From: Daldinia sp. FL1419 | Taxonomy: Eukaryota > Ascomycota > Sordariomycetes > Xylariales > Hypoxylaceae | Length of the DNA stretch: 64,000 nt | Assembly (NCBI GenBank): GCA_025201765.1 | Contig: MU623417.1 | Coordinates: forward strand, 1 to 64,000 | Reading direction: 5' to 3' | Shown here: positions 34,117 through 43,792 of the stretch, one piece after another | Position numbering within the stretch: the first letter of the stretch is position 1 | Layout of the letters: each line of letters starts with the position of its first letter | Position numbers and translations under genes: made by a program | The notes under the pieces: generated by a model | Databases searched by the model: none | Told to the model about the DNA's origin: nothing | The model's input: the letters and a program-made list of their open reading frames with translations, nothing else

Positions 34117-35219
34117 TCAAATAGATGCGAGCGCCCTCTCCCGCACGTACCAGGCGAGAGTAAATGTGGTAGCAGGTCCAACGAGGCCAATAGAAACCGG
34201 AAGAAGCGGGATATAATAGAACCAGCTCTTTCCTATTATCCCAGCGTTATATAGGTCCATAAAAGAGTAAAGGAGCCATAGAAAAGAGCTAGTGAAAAAG
34301 GACGTGTGATCGGCCTGGAAGACTTTTTGAACAAAGGGGATGAACTCCGACGGCACCTCTGACGAAGGTATAAAGATAGTCGATAACGAATATGGCGAAA
34401 AAACCAACGTATAGCCCCAAACACCCGCTGATATTATACCAGCTACTAGGAGGAGGCTTCGAGGAGATGCGAAGCTGACTTTGGATAATAGCGGCTTGGT
34501 AAGGCCAGAGAGTAGAACATTGGCAACCCCAATGTAAAGAGGGCTCATCTGCCAGGCCCAAGTCCAATAGTGCCGGGTAGTCAACTCCGGAGCGAGACAC
34601 ATGGCGAAAACCTCGGAGGTATGGAATAGGAAAATAAGCAGAAACACAAGTCCGCTACTCCGATCCCAGACAGTCCGATCGTGAGCTGGAGTTCGAGCTA
34701 GATCGGATGCAGTCGGGCCAAAAGTCAAGGACAGAAAATAAAATACCGGTGCTACTAAACCTATCCCTAGGAATTGTGCAGCAACTGTGAAGAATGTCGG
34801 GCTAGAAAGGTTTAATTAGCTACTATTCGCCCACGGGGTCTCTGCGTATTAACTCACAAATATGCTGGCGTATAAGCGTAGCCGACACGATACGACTCTA
34901 AAATCCATATCGCATACACTGGCCCAAGGTCAGTAAGGAAGGAAAAGATCTGCCACCAAGCTACGGGGTCGTATCCAAGCGTTGAAGCCGAGAAGGTCGC
35001 CATTCCGCCTGTGAAGATGTCGTCGAGGAATTTTATGCCGTGGAAGTTTTCTATTATGGAAATCCTTCCGCCGTCCCATTCAATCACCCCTGAATCAGCG
35101 AATGGCTGCTGGAATGCTACTATTGTCTTCGGGTCCATGATACGCAAGCACCAAACTGTGATGAACAGAAATGGTATCGACACGACGGCACGTCGGACTC
35201 TGGTCCCTGCGGACGCCAT
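34117..35219 (-). CDS. Polytopic integral membrane protein of unknown function (348 aa)
   Basis: Exons are 35219-34858 and 34801-34117. About eight hydrophobic segments can be read, for example VVSIPFLFITVWCL, WWQIFSFLTDLGPVYAIWIL, FFTVAAQFLGIGLVAPVFYFL, GLVFLLIFLFHTSEVFAM, LLLVAGIISAGVWGYTLV and WFYYIPLLPVSIGLVGPATT. A conserved-looking motif LTDLGPVYAIWILESYR precedes the intron. Similar fungal proteins are often found near specialised-metabolite genes, but their role is unknown to me. It is neither an MFS nor an ABC transporter. No N-terminal signal peptide separate from the first membrane helix is evident. Confidence in the gene model is high, in function low. Confidence 0.8.
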
Positions 35220-36028
35220 GATGAGGAGAGATATTGAGGCCTTGATTCAATAGAGAACCAAAAGAAAAACGTACAGGAGGTAAATTTTGGCAACGAGACT
35301 CTAAGAAACCTGTTCCTATTTCTATCAAGTAGGGCTACCATGGTTTATAAGATTTCCGAGCTCCGGATACCACGACGTCGATTTCCAAACAACCTATCGG
35401 ACGTTATGTGGTTGGCGCTTGGACCCGAATGTCCCTCCGCGCCCCTACAGCCCCTGTAATCGTTGGTATATTTTACGATACGACCTAGGGCGAGCAATCA
35501 TGTCCTTGAATAAGTAAGCAAAGAAAATGGGGTCCTTGTTGATCTACGAGACCTTCCCGTTGGATTTCAACCAAGCCCGCGGATACAACCTATGTACAAC
35601 CTATGTGCCAAGTGCATCGACAAACCATTCGACGAATGGAACTCTCTGTAATCTTCCTGGTCTATGACTTAGACCCGCTAGCTAGGAACTCGGGACGTTT
35701 ACGGAAGATGAAATCTTTGATAGGATCGAAGTTACGATGGCGTGGCGCAGCTCATCATACTAAATGTCTTCCGTGCGAGCCCTACAAGGCGAATTTTTAT
35801 ACACAAGGACTCATAATGTCTTCACCCTATCTATATCTGCCTTTATTGGGGAGCACGGCCAAGACCCAATCCAATCCGCCATACCAATCGTTTGGTATCG
35901 GCGGACGAGTTTCGGATTCGACCACGAACGTCGGATGCAGCGGAACGGCCTCGGAAAACAATTACCATGCCGCGCAAGGGCCGTAACTTCTACCCGTAGC
36001 CCGATATCTAAAGCCTGGCCATCCCCAC
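35220..36028. other. Intergenic region, no gene seen
   Basis: Open frames on both strands around 35600-36032 have no recognised family. Composition is ordinary. Confidence 0.4.
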
Positions 36029-38248
36029 TCAAACCCCTATCTCCTCCGTCCCATTAGCGGCTTTCTTGTCGGCATGCTCGGCCTCGAGTTGCTTATCGAC
36101 GTTGCTCTGGACCTTATCCTGGACCTCTTTGCCTTCGAAGATGAACGATAGCTCTTCCAGAGTTCGATTATGAGTCTCCGGGAACAGAAAGTACACAATC
36201 ATGACTTCAAACAGGATCCAAACGCAGTACACCAGATAATATTTCCATCCGATCCGGTCCATCGCAATTGGATTCACATAGGTGTTAAAGAAGACGGCGA
36301 ACCTAACCGTTAGCTGCTCGACTGCTATGCCCTTGGCTCGCTGTTGGTACGGGAATATCTCAACCACTACAGTTTCAGTTAGAAATCGCACTCGCACGAG
36401 ATCACTCCTGATTTGGAGGGTGATCCTTGGTAAAGTGGCCCGCCTTGCGAGGCGAGTAGGTGAGTACGGTGGGTAGAATAGCCACTTACGGTAGGTATAT
36501 GCCAGGGCATTCCAACCCAGGTTGTAAAACTAGTAAGAATATTAGCCGTGGTATATCTCACTTGGGAGGTAGAAGTCAACCAACCGGAGAGTACGCGAAA
36601 ATGAACACCAAAACTGCTATTGCAGCCGCCGGTGTGTTCTCAATAGCAAATCGTGCTGAGGCAACCGTCCATACGCTGTAAACGACGGCCGTCCCAATAG
36701 TACAAATTAAGAACCCAACTCGGCGGCGGAATAGGGGTGCGACGATGGCTACGGGAACGGCGTTTATCAAGCCCCAGCATGTGTTACTCAAGATGACTTT
36801 CTGAACAGTACGGTTATCCGTGATCCCAACAAGGTTTAGAATTTTCTTCACTGCAATACGTTAGCAAAAGTTTCACGATGGCCCCAACGGACTCGATCCC
36901 TCTCGGGAAGTTTTACTTACTACATCGATGTTAGTATGCTAACCTATACTGATGGGTGGACAAATTTACGAACCTGTAAAAGCTGAGAAGCCCATTACCA
37001 CTCCATTGCGTGAAGAATCCGACGATCGCAGCAAGTAGAAACCTACGTCTCATTGGAGCGTCTCTGCGATGTAAAGTTAGCATATGCGTGAACATTATAG
37101 GATGATCACGAACCGGAGAACATCCGCCCATACGAACGCTTTGGCTGTCTCCTTCTCTTGGGCAAGGGTACTTTGGATCTGGGCAAATTCTAGCTGGACG
37201 AACTCTTCGCCATTATCCCCTTCGCTGTGGTATTTTTGCAGGACCGCGTATGCCTCATCCCCGCGGTCGACTGAGATCAAATATCGCGGACTCTCGGGGC
37301 AAAATGGTAGAGAGAATATCTGACACAAGCTGGGAACTAGCTGCAGGAGAGAGGGCAGCCTCCAAGACCAGGTACTAGTCATTTGGAAGGTTCCATAAGT
37401 GACACCAGCCGCAACAATAGCCCCCACGTGCCAAGACGACGTAAATAGAGAGGTCATAGTCGGTCTCTCCTTTTCGTAGGCTAGCTCTCCGATAAGCGCG
37501 GAGGCGTTGACAATCGCTAGGGGAATACCGAATCCGAGCACCCAACGAGATGCGAGAAACATATCACTGCTACGGGAGCCCGCCTATAAGAACGACTTTT
37601 TTAATAAGGCACCATAAAAGGGTGAATAGAATCGAACTCACCTGAAGTCCGGCACCTAAACATAAGACTATCGATCCTACAAATATGGACCAGCGGCGTC
37701 CAAGATACTGAGAAATACTGGGAATGAAAGGAACCGCCATCAAAGCTCCAAGGGAATACATGGCATTCAAAAGACCGAGTCGACCCTCTGTAGGGTTATC
37801 AAAGTCTCCAAATCGTTAGCTAGAAGTCGTCCCAAGGCACGGGGACAATTGGACGGGACTCTCATACAAGTAACCCAAGCCTCCACAGCTTGGAGAGAGT
37901 TCATCATCGAGGAATCGAACCCCGATGTCCATTCAACTCCCATCGCAGCTGGTATCAGGATCTGCATGCAGATGTTAGAAAGTTGGCGGGAGTTGTAGAA
38001 TAGCTCATATCAAGGTAAATATTTGAAAGCCTAGATAAATGCAAAGCACCAAAGAATCGAGCTATTAGATAGGAGTCACTAACAAGATAGAGCGCTCTTA
38101 GGTTGGGTTTCTGATACCATCTTTTCGTATCCGCTTTCGCGATATTGGCCAAGCGAGGGTCAACATGGTGTTCCTTAGTCCCAATGATCGCCATTGCGAC
38201 GAAATCCAACCTGGAGCTTATGGGTAAAGTTGGCTTGAGCATTATCAT
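36029..38248 (-). CDS. MFS sugar-type transporter (hexose/lactose permease-like), eight exons
   Basis: Exons are 38248-38084, 37961-37868, 37805-37642, 37583-37114, 37063-36970, 36845-36585, 36529-36490 and 36366-36029 (541 aa). Sugar-porter signatures are visible: GFDSSMMNSLQ in TM1, YLGRRWSIFVGS (the R-x-G-R-R loop), ASRWVLGFGIPLAI, PESPRYLISVDRGDEAYAVL after TM6, TQWSGNGLLSFY in TM7, and the C-terminal PETHNRTLEEL. A 40-bp microexon encodes FYNLGWNALAYTY, which completes a conserved helix. The family imports monosaccharides or disaccharides by proton symport across the plasma membrane; the substrate is not predictable. The start may instead be the ATG at 38194. The reconstruction is intact, with no stop in any exon. 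Confidence 0.88.
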
Positions 38249-40008
38249 ACGAGAGTATTAGCTCCCACTTATAACATCCCGAGCCGGTAGTATTGCCTCC
38301 CGACAATCTGGGAACGGGGACCGAGTATCCGCATCTGATCTTAGCGAATATTTAGCCGCCTACCTGCGAGGACCGGGTAAGACGACCTATAATTACGCGA
38401 AATCCTAGGGTTCTTGCACGAGTTAGGCGAGTCTAGAATGGCGCGTCGGGGAATAGGAGAAGATGAATAAAAAAGGGTCCGAATTTATGAGTGTACGTTT
38501 GGAAATGCCACCTTGGTTTATATCTACAATACGGACCGACTGGCATAAGTCAGGGCGAATTATGGACTAGGAGAGATATATACAGACTGGCTCCTATCAT
38601 TTAGCAAATTTGGAGTAGTAATTAAACAGCTCTTACAAATGATCGCGATTCGTAATCAAGAAGTAAATATCCCTTGACTTTAGGTAATTTGAGGCGTACT
38701 CGGTTTATATGACATTTCTAACGAACTTAACCACCCATCTTTCTAAAATATGTATCTAGAACGTCAAGCTTCTATACCCAAGACATCAAAATAAGCAAGC
38801 GAGCTAAACACCAACATGGTAGACTCCTTACGACTAATTCCACGGTACATCTCGGACTAAAGCTCAGGAAGCTCTCCTGGTATATAATACCTCGGCAGAT
38901 ACAAACATGCGAGGGGGTCACAATGACGAACTATACAACCAGTGATTATAGTAATAGCTTCCGTAGATGTATATGCTCGACCTACCTAGGTAAGTAGGTT
39001 TTAAGAGCGGTTAAATATATCTAGAAGCCTACGTGAGGCGATCTCACCCCGGAGTACAACCCTACCAGTGACCGCCAATTATAAACAGACAGTATAGTTG
39101 ATAATCAATAAAATTCTACTTTTTATAATCTCGTCGTCTAGTGATCCTTTGAGCCCAGCTAGCACATAAATTTCCTTCATTCAGTAGTAGTAGAATATTC
39201 GGCATTAATAGGACCTCGAATACTGCTTTAAACTACAGTCGGAATTACCACGCATATCAAAATACCAAAACCCCTGAAATCTGTCTATATAAGGTCCCCT
39301 CTAAAAGGGCTTCTATGCTATCGTTTGTTATTATTTGTTGCTTTAAAGCATGATGTAGCCGATTGCGAAGCTACCTACTTCTCTACCTAGGTAGTATCCA
39401 GAGAGAAAACCACCCATTACTTGCTGATGAAGTGATTCCACATTATATGGCGCGCCATGGATACAGTATAGCTATAGATTGATCCCTTATAACATAGATT
39501 CGGGACGCTAGTTAGAGTATTCGAAACAAAACAACGTGAGGATTTACGTTCAAAGCTCGAAGAGTTACTGCAAGATTGGGTGTAGGTAGGGTTCACCGAG
39601 ACGAATCTAAAAGAATGTTTGGACGAGGCCGAGAGCCAATATACGATACTAAAAACTTATAATATTAGAAGCCGGTTGATAAGCCAATCGCTTTCGTATC
39701 CTTACCAACCAGTCTGCCTATGGCTTATTAGGTATCCCGGATCGCAAAAATGGACGACGTGGGGTTTACATTCGTATGGGGCAGCACAGAAGCATCTTGG
39801 TTTCCTCCGATACCGGTGAATATCTGCGAGAGTATTTCCCATGGTGTAGAAACTAGTGGTCGCATACCCAATTATTATTCTGTATGTAGAATACCGTAGG
39901 TAGTAGAAGAGGAGATCGCTATATATTCACAGTATACCTACACTACCAAGCTGTGACGTGACGTTGGCAGGAAATTTATTAGACATCTATTCGACCCTGA
40001 AAACCAAC
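38249..40008. other. Intergenic region, no gene seen
   Basis: These 1.76 kb carry two CTACCTAGGTA palindromes (about 38983-38998 and 39382-39396) and no supported gene. Confidence 0.4.
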
Positions 40009-40536
40009 ATGAGCAGGATCAGGCTCCGTGAAGAAGCAGACCTACCCGGTTGCGCCCTAGCTCTCGAGGCTGTTTACGCTAAAAACGGATACCCAGTGTC
40101 CGGAGTGGGCAATGCGATAGAGTTCCTACGTACCGACGACACGGCTTGGGTATCAGAGAACGCCGATGGCGAAATCACAGGTCACATAGCTCTCTTCAAG
40201 GCCGGCTCATCGGATGTATCAGTAGCATTATGGTGGCAATTGCATCCCGAAGAAGAACAGCCCATCGCAGTACTGGGAAGATTATTTGTACATCCCGACG
40301 CCCGCGGCGGGGGAATAGCAAACAAGCTGATGCAGACGGCCCTGGACGAAGGACGGCGCCGGGGTCAGAGACTGGTCATGTTTGCGTTAGCCAACGTCCC
40401 AGATGCCATACGAATGTACCACCGGCTAGGTTGGGAACACTACGGAACGACGGTCTTCAGGTGGAAGGGGAATGCAGGAGAGGAGCTAGAAATGGATGCC
40501 CAGTGTTTTGCGAGCCCCGTCTTGGCCGAAAAGTAG
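40009..40536 (+). CDS. GNAT-family N-acetyltransferase (175 aa)
   Basis: Single exon. The GNAT core is clear: IAVLGRLFVHPDARGGGIANKLMQTAL (motif A with R/GxGxA-type acetyl-CoA loop) and NVPDAIRMYHRLGWEHYGT (motif B). The start is taken at the ATG encoding MSRIRLREEADLPGCALAL, which gives the standard first beta strand and helix; an upstream in-frame ATG at 39958 would add 17 unlikely residues. The substrate is unknown; small amines, antibiotics and amino acids are all possible for this family. It has no similarity in detail to the GNAT at 32.7 kb, so it is not a recent duplicate. Confidence 0.85.
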   Translation: MSRIRLREEADLPGCALALEAVYAKNGYPVSGVGNAIEFLRTDDTAWVSENADGEITGHIALFKAGSSDVSVALWWQLHPEEEQPIAVLGRLFVHPDARGGGIANKLMQTALDEGRRRGQRLVMFALANVPDAIRMYHRLGWEHYGTTVFRWKGNAGEELEMDAQCFASPVLAEK

Positions 40537-40671
40537 CAATACAAGCTTTTAGAAGTCTCGCTTTGGATCGGATGAATCTAACATCGTTCGACATTCGACA
40601 ACCCCCCATACGACAACTCGACACCATTCAGATAGACACGTGAATTTGATATTCTACCTACCTAGTAAACC

Positions 40672-40716
40672 CGCATCCCGCATCCCGTATCCCATATCCC
40701 ATATCCCGTATCCCGC
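40672..40716 (+). repeat. 7-bp tandem repeat (CATCCCG/TATCCCG type)
   Basis: About six copies with C/T and G/A variation lie between the GNAT gene and the THI5 leader. Confidence 0.8.
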
Positions 40717-41104
40717 ATATTGACGAACGTCATCTTCTTTGTAAATACCTCGGTGGGCTTTAGACGAATCAATGCCAGCCGAGAAGCCGATAAACCTACA
40801 CTCGGAGAGGGACCTATCGACGATCACTTATATCAAGATGATGACGGACTGCATGACGACCCACTATCGGCGACCTACCGAGCATCTTTACCCCTCATCT
40901 TGTCCGATTCGGTATTAAAGAGCCTTTGTTCGTCCCTCAAGACCCCTCGTGCGAAAATTTTAAATCTCTCATCGATATTTCATTTCGTCTTCTACCTAAC
41001 AAGCCCAAGTTCAAAGCTTTCAAACATCCCCGACGACGCATCATTCTCACTGGTATGGTCTTAGGAAGAAGCACCTGCCATCATGGAGCTATCTCAGTAT
41101 CAAG

Positions 41105-41320
41105 GTAACGTTGGATAAACGCATGGCGGGTGCTCGATGTTCTCTGATCCAGTAACGGCTTTGCTCTTCGAAATTCTCGAAGAGGAAATCCCAGCTGGAG
41201 AGGAGGCATCAGGGCTGAGATTACACCGTTCAAACTTGATCTGGATAATTCCAGCGAAAGGACATGCTACTTCCCCTCTCCCCCCTGTTAACCCGAACAG
41301 CTTAGTATTAACTATAGCAG
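41105..41320 (+). other. 5'-leader intron of THI5 carrying the riboswitch
   Basis: A donor CAAG|GTAACG lies at 41105. Several acceptor AGs lie at 41300, 41305, 41317 and 41320, just before the start codon at 41334. The TPP aptamer sits inside, as in Neurospora NMT1, where the ligand controls splicing. The exact acceptor cannot be chosen from sequence alone. Confidence 0.65.
41122..41267 (+). promoter_or_regulatory. TPP riboswitch (THI element) of THI5/NMT1
   Basis: The conserved thiamine-pyrophosphate aptamer core is present: GGCTGAGATTACACC (41213-41227), then CTTGATCTGGATAATTCCAG (41234-41253) and GCGAAAGGACATG. Helix P1 can form between CATG at 41122 and CATG at 41263-41266, and P2 between GGGTG and TACACC. 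The region between holds a long eukaryotic-type P3. It includes a perfect 8-bp hairpin stem (CTCTTCGA/TCGAAGAG) and a lower stem of GATG...ATCCAG against CTGGA...CATC. In fungi this aptamer represses thiamine genes by changing splicing of the leader intron. An ATG at 41123 inside P1 opens a 10-codon upstream frame that is present only if the intron is kept. Confidence 0.95.
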
Positions 41321-41333
41321 TTTCTGATCCACC

Positions 41334-42595
41334 ATGTCTACCGACAAGATCACGTTCTTGACCAACTGGCAAGCATGGAGATATCTGCCGTAGACGAGCA
41401 TTGGCTAACGTCAGTAGGCACGCCACGCCGTATCACGCGCCGCTCTACCTCGCTCAGGCGAAGGGTTACTTTAAGGAAGAAGGCATCAAGGTTGCTCTTC
41501 TCGAGCCCAACGACCCGAGCGTATGCTATTGACAAATGGCAACTTTGCGTGGATCCAGTGCTCACGATATGCAGGATGTCACCGAAATTATCGGCACCGG
41601 AAAAGTCGATCTCGGCTTCAAGGCCATGATCCACACTCTTGCCGTAAGCAGTCAATTGAATAGGTACCTAATCAGTCGCAACTACATGGAGCTAATGTTC
41701 GCCGTCTAGGCGAAAGCCCGAAACTTCCCTGTCCAATCCATCGGATCCCTCCTCGACGAGCCTTTCACCGGTGTCGTGTACCTCAAGGACAGCGGTATCA
41801 CCACCGATTTCACGACCCTCAAGGGAAAGCGAATCGGCTACGTGGGCGAATTTGGAAAGGTACGCCAACGATGGCTTATTTCCCATTTTAGCCTCACATT
41901 AATCGGTCCTGCAGATCCAAATCGACGAGCTTACCTCGCACTACGGCATGACCCCAGCCGACTACACTGCTGTCCGCTGCGGGATGAACGTTTCCAAGGC
42001 CATCATCAAGGGCGAGATCGACGCCGGTATCGGTCTCGAGAACGTCCAGATGGTCGAGCTCGAGGAGTGGCTCGCCGCCCAGGGCCGCCCCAAGAGCGAT
42101 GTTCAGATGCTGCGCATCGACCAGCTGGCCGAGCTTGGCTGCTGCTGCTTCTGCACGATCCTGTACATTGGCAACGACAAGTTCCTATCCGAGAACCCGG
42201 AGAAGGTCCGTGCTTTCATGCGCGCGGTCAAGCGCGCGACCGACTTCGTCATCGCAGAGCCCGAGAAGGCGTATGCCGAGTACGTCGAATTCAAGCCCAT
42301 CATGGGCACCGAACTCAACCGCAAGATCTTCGAGCGCTCGTTCGCGTACTTCTCCAGGGACCTCAAGAACGTCCGCCGGGACTGGGAGAAGGTTACCAAG
42401 TACGGCAAGCGCCTGGGCGTCCTGGACCAGAACTTCCAGCCCAACTACACCAACTCGTTCTTGTCCTGGGCTCTCGACGGCGAGTCTTCGGACCCGACCG
42501 GAGACCAGAAGCGCATGGCAGAGCTGCAGAAGGACGTTGCGTCCAAGGGCGGTTTCCACCGTTTGGAAGTCAACGGCACCGCTATTCAGGCCTAA
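41334..42595 (+). CDS. THI5: HMP-P synthase (thiamine pyrimidine synthase), THI5/NMT1
   Basis: Exons are 41334-41368, 41418-41520, 41575-41643, 41710-41859 and 41915-42595 (345 aa, the standard length). The enzyme makes the pyrimidine moiety of thiamine (4-amino-5-hydroxymethyl-2-methylpyrimidine phosphate) from pyridoxal phosphate and one of its own histidines. It is thus a single-turnover enzyme that depends on iron. Lys62 (PLP lysine) and His66 (donated histidine) are present in GFKAMIHTL at the expected numbers, and the cysteine-rich iron motif CCCFC is intact. Intron 1 (41369-41417) is GC-AG (donor TG|GCAAGC) and restores the conserved NWHATPYHAP. Expression is expected to be repressed by thiamine through the leader riboswitch. 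Cytosolic. Confidence 0.97.
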
Positions 42596-43383
42596 GGGGG
42601 AGGTTAGCTATGCGTATGGTGGTATTACATGTCCTCAGGAAAGTCATTTCTCGCGTAGATTCGCTCCTTAACCAGAACGCCTTCAGACGCTCCTTGAATA
42701 TATCGCAAACTGGATAGTTGCCTTATGCATAAATAGTAACACGATATTTGAACAATTTTTCTTGGCGTGACGGATGTGACTCGTCAATCCCAGGGGTTTC
42801 TCGGTGAATCAGTTTCCACATACAATAGTTAAATGAGCTATCAAATAAGCACCTATCTAACACAATGGCGGCAGCCAGATGCCATAGACCGTGTTGATAT
42901 GGTTTACACGGATAGATATCGACGACGGGCGAGTCGAAACAGCTCTGGATACTAGCAAGTCGTCCCACGTTCTCATCAAGAGGCCCAAAGCCAAAGGGAG
43001 GAATAAAAAAGAAACTTATTGGCTATTCATATCCGTGTCATAAACATGCCAAGAGCCACTGCGAGACTGAACACACAGGTCGATCGATGAATACCTAACC
43101 TACCTACCTATCTAACTAACCTAGGTAGGTCTATACGTGCACTCCACGCCACAGCGCTGGTTATGATACACACACACACACACACAACACACACTTACCT
43201 TAGCTGACCTATATAGGTAGCCTAGCAGCCCAGCAGCCCCAGTCCGCACACTATCCCCATTCCGGTCGCGTCTTCGCAACATCATCGTCATCCAACCCAT
43301 CCCACGCCCCCATCTACCCAAACGTCCGCACCTACATCCGCCAAGCTCGAGTCAATCAAAGCAAGCTCTACCCCAGGTAAACA
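42596..43383. other. Intergenic region
   Basis: The region holds ACCTACCTA/AACCTAGGTAGG palindromes (43097-43128) and a CA microsatellite (43170-43194). No gene was seen. Confidence 0.4.
43170..43194 (+). repeat. CA-dinucleotide microsatellite
   Basis: An imperfect (AC)n tract of about 12 units lies upstream of the small cysteine-rich gene. Confidence 0.85.
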
Positions 43384-43792
43384 ATGGCTGACTGCGGACT
43401 CCCCTTTCCCGTCTGCATCCAATGCGGTCGAGGCGTCGGCCTCTGCGGCATCAAGATCATCGGTACGTTAGAAGTCGTCGCGCGCCCGGGATACGACTTA
43501 TTATTGTTATTGCTATTATTATTATTATTATTATTGTTCGTAAACAAGTACTAACCCCACGCGCTCTCCCAGGCCCAACAATCGGCTTCTGCGTCGCGGT
43601 ATGCGCCGCAGTCATCTGCTGGCCCATCGCGCTCCTATTTTGCTGCTTTACGGAAACAGGCAAGAAGTAAGTTTTTCGTTATTCCTCCGATCGCATCCAG
43701 GGCAGGACAGGGCAGCTTACACGTACATCTCCAGGTGGTTTTGGAAACCGTGCGACATCAACGCGCAAGTGTCGGATATGTTTCCCATCTGA
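43384..43792 (+). CDS. Small cysteine-rich membrane protein (76 aa)
   Basis: Exons are 43384-43462, 43573-43666 and 43735-43792. Each is too short to stand out alone, but the splice phases agree and the joined frame is clean. The protein starts MADCGLPFPVCIQCGRGVGLCG with two CxxC-like pairs. One long hydrophobic, cysteine-containing helix follows (IGFCVAVCAAVICWPIALLF plus CCF), then a basic turn and WFWKPCDINAQVSDMFPI. The layout recalls small palmitoylated or LITAF/BRI3-like membrane proteins, but I cannot assign a family. Intron 1 contains a (TTA)n microsatellite. Likely a conserved small membrane protein of unknown role. Confidence 0.75.
43498..43538 (+). repeat. ATT trinucleotide microsatellite in intron 1
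   Basis: An imperfect (TTA)n tract of about 13 units lies within the intron of the 76-aa membrane protein gene. Confidence 0.85.

Noticed and set aside
36850..36900. GGATCGAGTCC, a B-box-like string on the minus strand inside an MFS intron
   Set aside because: No cloverleaf can be drawn; coincidental.
40720..41064. 114-codon frame upstream of THI5
   Set aside because: It starts at TTG, has no family resemblance, and lies in the probable THI5 leader/promoter.
42099..42671. Long overlapping frames across THI5 exon 5 on both strands
   Set aside because: They are shadows of the highly GC-rich, biased codons of the real THI5 frame.
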